Shown here: positions 57,216-64,000 of the stretch, in pieces | Layout of the letters: each line of letters opens with the position of its first letter | How positions within the stretch are numbered: position 1 is the first letter of the stretch | DNA from: Hanleya hanleyi | Taxonomy: Eukaryota > Mollusca > Polyplacophora > Lepidopleurida > Hanleyidae | Reading direction: 5' to 3' | Length of the DNA stretch: 64,000 nt | Assembly (NCBI GenBank): GCA_036873755.1 | Contig: JAVTVY010020427.1 | Location: forward strand, 18,930 to 82,929 | Made by a program: the position numbers and the translations under genes | The notes under the pieces: generated by a model | The model's database searches: none | The model's input: the letters and a program-made list of their open reading frames with translations, nothing else | Told to the model about the DNA's origin: nothing

Positions 57216-60200
57216 CTCCGTGCATGGTAAAACGACACCAACATGACCGAAACAATGGGATATGAATGTCTGAGAACAGGGAGTAATTTTCTTATTAATA
57301 TTAAGTTAAATTCTGCAGACTTTTCCAAATAAACCATGTGGTTATGCTTAAAACTGAATGTCCAAGTCGTTAATAACGCGTGTCGATTTGGGAAACTCCG
57401 CTGTTATGCACTTATTTTGATGGCATATTACTATTTTCGCTCATAAAATAGCCTATCAACAGTCAGAAACAATCATAGAAGTTATCAAAAATGAAAGACG
57501 TAATACTGTTGTGTGGGTCAAAATTATTCCCGACCGAGTATACGTTCAGCTGTTTTTCGGTTCAACGTATTTCCCGCCCTCGTTATTGTTTTTCCCGCGG
57601 TGGTCGTCAAAAGAACCACTTTTTGGTTCAACGTTCAACTGGACTATGGTTCAACTGGCCATCGGTTATCGTCCTTCGTTATATGAAGCGCCACCTGGTG
57701 GATTGCAGTGTGAGGAGGAGGAGAGCGTGTGGTGTTGTTGGCAGCTTACAATGAACATTACTCGTCCCGTTACATCTGTTTTCTGGTAAGTAATATGGAC
57801 AAACAGTTGTTTGAACTGCGCTTCAACACTGAATACGTTATGCACAGAAATCTCGTCCCCGTTGCTTTCGCTTTATGTTTTGAAATCGAAGCTGTGTCGA
57901 AAACTGGGCTATGCTTCATTGTTCATTCTCCGTTCATTTATTCATTGCGTGAAAGAATTTTGCTGTCTGTTGTCTGTTTTAATATGTCATTGATATAATT
58001 TACTGTTACCACTTGGTGGTATTTTGCAATTTCCAATCACTTATTACATTTAGCATGTCGTTTTTCCATACCAGTTGTGGATGAGTGCAATCTAAGGCCC
58101 TTACAGGCTATATAATTTCCTATGTATTTCCAAAAAAGAATTAATTAAACTGTCACTATATCTGCATAGGTCAACAGCTATATACATATGGATACCAGTA
58201 ATTATCAGCCACGTTGTCCACAAAAATACTTGCAATACGCTTTGTGGATTGTTAAACTCTAAGGTCCTTGCAAACTAATATGCATTAATCTCCTATTCCA
58301 AAAAAAAAAAAAAAATACATTAAGACATTATATAGTATTGTTCACTGGACATATTCCTATGCATGTTATAATCCTATAATAATTCAAAACATCTATTAAC
58401 TTTCAGTCACCCCTCAATTTTGCCTGAAATTCTAATCAGTCCAATGAATTTATAATAGTTACATAATGTCGTAAGACTATATCAAATGTTGGCAACATTT
58501 TGTGTCCAATGGGGTAATATCATGTCAACATTGTGTAACTGTTTATCCAGCGATCAAGTGAGAAGTGTGAGAAGTCCAGCTGCCCTAGTGCCTGATCGAT
58601 GAAGAAGTCATTTTGATGTTTATGAAATACACCATGATGGATGACAAGTAGTAAGTGAATACATTACAAGTACATAATCAAAGGAAATTGATAAGACTTG
58701 ATAAATGATACATCATAGCTGTACCATGTATTACCCCATAAAGCCCCCCCCCCCAGCATGCCCACTACATAACCCCCACCTGGCATGCCCACTACACACA
58801 CACATCCAGTTAGGGGGGAGGGGGGGGGGGCGGGGTCAAGTGGCAAATGGATGAGATTTACAAACATGCAACATAGGGTGGTAGCTACCAAATTAGTATA
58901 CTATAATATCCATGTTAGTAATTATGATTTTTTTTTCCAAACCAGATAAGGGGGCATGGTGGTAAAGTGTGTGTGTGGGGGAGGAGGGAGGGGGGGGTTC
59001 TGAAAATATATACTATTTTTATGTGGCAAGACCATGTGGGATTGATTTCATGAGATATTCCCGAGGCAGGGTGGTGGCATGAGAAATTGCCAGGGGTTGC
59101 GAGGGGCCGAGTGAGTGAGTGCTTGTCATGAAAATCGGGATATTTCCCCCAACCTTTATGAATAAATTAGTTATATTAGATCTTACTCCATTTAATATTT
59201 TCTCCTACAGAAAGTGTAACAGGGAGACGGTCAGAAAGAAGCCATTTGTTTGAGTCTGACTGTTGGAGGAAGATGAAGGAGGCGACAGTGTATATGGCTC
59301 CCACAGAGTGAACATCATCATCTTGTAATGGATTTTATCGCGATTGAAGATGTAAGGAATAATCTGTCATTTTCAATGCTAATAATCAGATATATGATGC
59401 TCATAGACCATACTAAAACCAGCAACAAGAATGAACAATTTTGCCACTCTGTTGGTGAGTTGGGGGGGGGGGGGTCATCAAGGCTTCATCTGCAGATGGC
59501 TCAATGTACAGTTGATGAGTTCAGATTTTATAGAATGGTACTTGCAAATGTAAGCTTGTATTGACAGGATAGTGAAGACAAATTATATTGCACAATTCTT
59601 TATTTGTTTAATAGGACCAACTGCTTGCAAGAAAGATCAGAGACGCGTCAGTGCGGATCATTACATTACAGGGTTTCGGATGATACATTACAGTAATTTA
59701 CAGGGTTTCGGATGATGGTGGGAGTGTGTGCATTATTTCATAACTTGGACTATGTGAAATAATTGGTCTCTGACATGCCTGCATCACAAGATAATGGCTA
59801 CCGGTATCATTGGATGTGACAGAAAAGATGAAATGGTAATGTGATACAACAAATATTCAGGCTAAAGCTGTGGTACCATATTACATATAGAAGAGGAACA
59901 AAACGGAACTGTGTTGAATCTTCACCATTCCTGAACACCCTTACAAAACAATCAACCACAATGGCCGGCATACTACTGGTGATAGAAAAGTGACACCATC
60001 GTATGCAAACAAAGTCTCATTACTGTGATAGAATGATGAACAATGTGCATATACCTGTAGCCCTCTCATCTGTTGAAGCAGATGGCCCAACATAACACTC
60101 TGCAGCTACATGTAGATGAGAAGACAAGGGTGTAGTTTACTATGAATTAACTGTGATGTTGAATACAAGAAAACAATGCAACACTCGATATATCACAAAT

Positions 60201-60229
60201 CATCGATACATGACGAATAATTGACTTCA
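57216..60229. other. Unassigned; splice-like signals and low-complexity runs
   Basis: A strong donor-like site (ctg/gtaagt) lies at 57785/57786 after a short ATG frame, and an acceptor-like site (tctcctacag) ends at 59210. The interval has poly-C and poly-G stretches at 58740-58830, 58980-59000 and 59460-59475 and a poly-A run at 58302-58315. The frames around the sites match nothing I know. A non-coding or poorly conserved transcript is possible. Confidence 0.35.
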
Positions 60230-60840
60230 GATACAAAAGTCAATGTGTGAAGTCTGACCACCTTTACATGTACTCTGTACAGGAAGGTGGATATAAATTT
60301 TTATTTACCATATTATGACTCGGTATGTTCCAGATCATTAATACATTGTGTAATATAATTTGATTCGGGTACATATGTCACTGTGTGAATTCTGACCGCT
60401 TATACTCTTTGTAGGAAGGTCTTACACACTTCAACTGTGTATTTAGGTCCCATAACTAAACTTTGATAAAATGCAATTAGCTAGCTCACTCAAATGTTCC
60501 TGATGATATTGCAGTACATGAAGGTTGGACACACATAAACTATGTATGTAGGTCCTTTTACTAAACTGTGATAATGTGCAATTAACTGGCTCTCTCAAAT
60601 ATCCCTGATCAGTGATAGGTTGGACACACATAAACTATGTATGTATGTCCCATTACTAAACTGTGATAAAATGCAATTAAATAATTCTCTCAATTATCCC
60701 AGATCAGTGATGTTAAATACATGTACTCGGAATACATAGGTCGCTGTGTGAAGTCCGATCACCTATACTCTGTGTAGGAAGGTTGGACACACATAAACTA
60801 TGTATATAGGTCCCAACTAATATGTGATAAAATGCAATTA

Positions 60841-61673
60841 GGCCAAGTGGAATAATATTTTGGTTTCCCGTTACGACTGGATAATTCACTAGGGTAGGTA
60901 GGTAGGCTTTTTTTTTTTTTTGCCAAAAAATATTTTTTATTGATATAGGAACACAAATGCCAAAATAACAGGCATCAGTTCCTAGGATTCGTTTAATTCG
61001 AGATATTCAACCTTTTCCGAAGGTGAAAGCTGAAAATTTACAACATCAACACTCCAATGATCCAGCCGAATAGCCATTTTATGAGCTGCATATTCGCTTT
61101 AATATATAGCCCACCTCTTCAGTTTTTTTGTAGGCAGTTTTCGTTTCCTGGCTGCCCCCATCATGATCTGGAACGCATTTGTTCGCTCAGTACTTGGAGC
61201 CGGTGTTTCGGTCAGTGTTTCAGTCATCGCCAGCGGACACCCACATTCCAGTCGGAAAAATCGGCACCCGAACAGATTCACTAACGTGGACACTTGTACA
61301 GTCGCATCTGAAATTGATGTCCACGGGCCGACTTCCTGCGATGAACACGATAATCTGACGTGTTCACAGTCTCGGGATAGTTTAGCTACCAGTTCGTTGA
61401 CTGTATCCGCTACCGGACAGGAAACGAACCGGCGATCAACCGATCCATTCCCGATGTTTGGCGACAACTATGTTTCAGCACACACACCAGCGAGGACGCC
61501 ATGCTTCCTGTGCGTAGAGGGCGCTTTTTTTCAAGTGGCGATAACTCTGAACACTACTTTTGAGCAGTGATTGTCTCCCTTGTTTGGAATGGTCAGAAAA
61601 AAAAATTAGGGTCGGCGCCAAATACATAGGGTCGGTCGGGTAACGGGAAACCAAAGATTTATTCCACTAGGCC
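60841..61673. mobile_element. 833-bp PIF/Harbinger-like element in the satellite
   Basis: The insert starts ggccaagtggaataat and ends with the near reverse complement (attccactaggcc); the arms continue through ggtttcccgttac, giving terminal inverted repeats of about 35 bp. It is flanked by TTA (60838-60840 and 61674-61676); removing the insert and one TTA restores the satellite reading aatgcaattagctagctcac. TTA duplications and GG..CC ends are as in PIF/Harbinger elements. A 122-codon frame inside is described separately; no transposase or Myb-like protein is seen. Confidence 0.85.
61099..61467 (-). CDS. 122-codon open frame inside the Harbinger-like element
   Basis: An ORF on the minus strand with an internal Cys/Ser-rich part and a basic C-terminal stretch (ARKRKLPTKKLKRW) that could be a nuclear localisation signal. 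I recognise no domain. The overlapping plus-strand frame (61163-61570) is about as long, so coding is not certain. It could be captured host exon sequence or a chance frame in GC-richer DNA. The base composition is richer in GC than the surrounding satellite. Confidence 0.3.
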   Translation of the reverse strand: MSPNIGNGSVDRRFVSCPVADTVNELVAKLSRDCEHVRLSCSSQEVGPWTSISDATVQVSTLVNLFGCRFFRLECGCPLAMTETLTETPAPSTERTNAFQIMMGAARKRKLPTKKLKRWAIY

Positions 61674-63345
61674 TTAGCTAGCTCACTCAAGTCATTGATA
61701 TTACATGTACTCAGAATACATAGGTCGCTGTGTGAAGTCCGAACAATTGAGGTGGACATGTGTAGAAGGACACACATAAACTATGTATATAGGTCCCAAC
61801 TAATATGTGATAAAATGCAATTAGCTAGCTCACTCAAGTCATTGATATTACATGTACTCAGAATACATAGGTCGCTGTGTGAAGTCCGATCACCTATACT
61901 ATGTGTAGGAAGGTTGGACACACATAAACTATGTATGTAGGTCCCATAACTAATCTGTGATAAAATGCAGTTAACTATCTCACTCAAATATCCCAGATCA
62001 GTGATATTACAATACATGTACTCGGAATACATAGGTCGCTGTGTGAAGTCCGATCACCTGTACTCTGTGTAGGAAGGTTGGACACACATAAACTATGTAT
62101 GTAGGTCCCATAACTAATCTGTGATAAAATGCAATTAACTACCTCACTCAAATCAGTGATATTACATGTACTCAGAATACATAGGTCGCTGTGTGAAGTC
62201 CGATCACCTATACTATGTGTAGGAAGGTTGGACACACATAAACTATGTATGTAGGTCCCATAACTAAATCTGTGATAAAATGCAATTAACTAGCTCACTC
62301 AAATCAGTGATATAACATGTACTCGGAATACATAGGTCGCTGTGTGAAGTCCGATCACCTATACTATGTGTAGGAAGGTTGGACACACATAAACTATGTA
62401 TCTAGGTCCATAACTAATCTGGTATAAAATGCAATTAATCACAGAATATAGCATCTCATCAAATCAGTGGATAGATATATAATTGTGAACAAGAGTGAGG
62501 CTGCCAGTAAAGTCCTGATCAATTAGAAGGCTATGAGAAGCTACTACGCATAAACTATGTATGTAGGTCCCATAACTAAATCTGTGATAAAATGCAATTA
62601 ACTAGCTCACTCAAATCAGTGATATAACATGTACTCGGAATACATAGGTCGCTGTGTGAAGTCCGATCACCTATACTATGTGTAGGAAGGTTGGACACAC
62701 ATAAACTATGTATCTAGGTCCATAATTCTCTCAATTATCCCAGATCAGTGATGTTAAATACATGTACTCGGAATACATAGGTCGCTGTGTGAAGTCCGAT
62801 CACCTGTACTCTGTGTAGGAAGGTTGGACACACATAAACTATGTATGTAGGTCCATAATTCTCTCAATTATCCCAGATCAGTGATGTTAAATACATGTAC
62901 TCGGAATACATAGGTCGCTGTTTGAAGTCCGATCACCTATGCTCTGTGTAGGACGGTTGGACACACATAAACTATGTATATAGGTCCCAACTAATATGTG
63001 ATAAAATGCAATTAACTAGCTCACTCAAATCATTGATATTACATGTACTCGGAATACATAGGTCGCTGTGTGAAGTCCGATCACCTGTACTCTGTGTAGG
63101 AAGGTTGGACACACATAAACTATGTATGTAGGTCCATAATTCTCTCAATTATCCCAGATCAGTGATGTTAAATACATGTACTCAGAATACATAGGTCGCT
63201 GTGTGAAGTCTGATCACCTATACTATGTGTAGGAAGGTTGGACACACATAAACTATGTATGTAGGTCCCAAAATTAAACTGTGATAAAATGCAATTAACT
63301 TGCTCACTCAAATATTTCAGATCAGTGATATTAACAGACAATTAT

Positions 63346-64000
63346 GCCATATGTATACAGTAATATTTCATCATACAGCAGTAAGCTAAAAAAAGTTAAT
63401 AATAATCATGATAATCATTTTGCATCTTGAAGTTTTCATTCCTTAGATGAGGAGTGTTATGAGTCTAACATCAGTTGAAAGGGAGGCATCAAACTTATTG
63501 TAGGTGGTACCATCTTGGATGTTACTAAACCTCCCCAGACTCCCTTCCCCATTATTGTAACCCCTGTTACTTGTGGTTTCTGTGATTCATGAATTGGTAG
63601 AATTCAATGTTTACATTATAGCTTTTCATATCTTTAGTTGTTCATTTGATTGCAAATAGTCTAGTGTTTATTTAGAGCATTCATAAAGTTAGACCGCGGT
63701 TCACGGTTCCTTATTCGTCATCCAGCGACTCATAGCCGCACCCCAAGCAGCGCCCCCTGGCATCAGATTTGGGATACAAATATGCAAAGATATCGATTCC
63801 ACATGAACTCTTGTATATAGATGAAGCTAGGTATTCGTACTGTTAGAAATCAGATCTGTTATTAGATTATATCCGAATATGATTTAAATATATGAATTTT
63901 ATTTCAATTAGTGTGTATTTGTTGATGTATGTTCTGAAATATCTTTCACTTTCTTACAGGTTGATATACTTTTCACTGATGACTGCAAGAAATAACACTG
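63346..64000. other. Unassigned right end of the window
   Basis: No gene recognised. A good acceptor-like site (tttcactttcttacag, AG at 63958-63959) lies 41 bp before the window end, so an exon may begin there. Confidence 0.4.

Larger units (their letters stand above)
60230..63345. repeat. ~150-bp satellite array
   Basis: More than a dozen units containing 'acataggtcgctgtgtgaag', 'aggaaggttggacacacata' and 'tgataaaatgcaatta'. The start of 'gaatacataggtc' falls at 61861, 62025, 62175 and 62326, spacing 150-164 bp. Units between 62400 and 63130 differ in length and order. The first units (60230-60700) are more diverged. The array is interrupted by the element at 60841-61673. Confidence 0.93.

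Noticed and set aside
58664..58891. 75-codon open frame rich in Gly and Val on the minus strand
   Set aside because: Arises from poly-C/poly-G low-complexity sequence.
61695..62235. Overlapping open frames in the right-hand satellite
   Set aside because: They repeat with the satellite unit on both strands.

Overview
This is animal nuclear DNA, very probably from a mollusc. The closest hints are the short interspersed repeats at 26064-26400 and 47919-47972, which have a GTGAGTGAGTGAAT head and a TTTAACGTCGC core and look like those I associate with gastropods such as abalone. I infer this from repeat style only. The window is AT-rich, has almost no host coding sequence, and is dominated by satellites, inverted-repeat DNA elements and retroelement debris.

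Layout: 1-3310 is a 104-bp satellite arranged in a 1.2-kb higher-order unit. 3311-9180 is mostly featureless apart from a 0.92-kb dispersed repeat (6654-7571) that recurs at 44630-45550. 9185-17610 is a mosaic of repeat modules: 96-bp units, a near-perfect 140-bp palindrome, an inverted-repeat element carrying CTGCGCATGCGCAG palindromes, and a 15-mer present five times. The one convincing host gene is an intronless-CDS C2H2 zinc-finger protein at 17700-18773 with eleven intact fingers. 19872-23515 holds small inverted-repeat elements, one of which has grown a 35-bp minisatellite of about 38 copies.

28070-40699 is a 12.63-kb Ty3/gypsy-type LTR retrotransposon with 363-bp LTRs (6 mismatches) and a 4-bp AGAA target duplication. 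It carries gag (with a helix-hairpin-helix start), protease, reverse transcriptase, RNase H and integrase, all broken by stops and frame changes. Between integrase and the 3' LTR it also carries an extra ORF with two C2H2-like zinc fingers followed by a TatD-family nuclease domain. This extra ORF is the most interesting item in the window. The copy is dead, but the LTRs say it inserted fairly recently.

41245-43123 is a foldback-like element whose ends are built from degenerate cgaag/cttcg repeats around a LINE remnant. 43160-44365 is a second LINE fragment on the minus strand. 44999-46439, 46683-47114 and 47829-51378 are further terminal-inverted-repeat elements, one with the C-terminus of a Tc1/mariner-like transposase. 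51379-60230 is mostly unassigned, with short tandem repeats and a truncated LINE tail at 56241-56663. 60230-63345 is a satellite of about 150 bp, interrupted by an 833-bp PIF/Harbinger-like element with TTA target duplications. Genes here do not form a pathway; the interest is in element structure and repeat birth.
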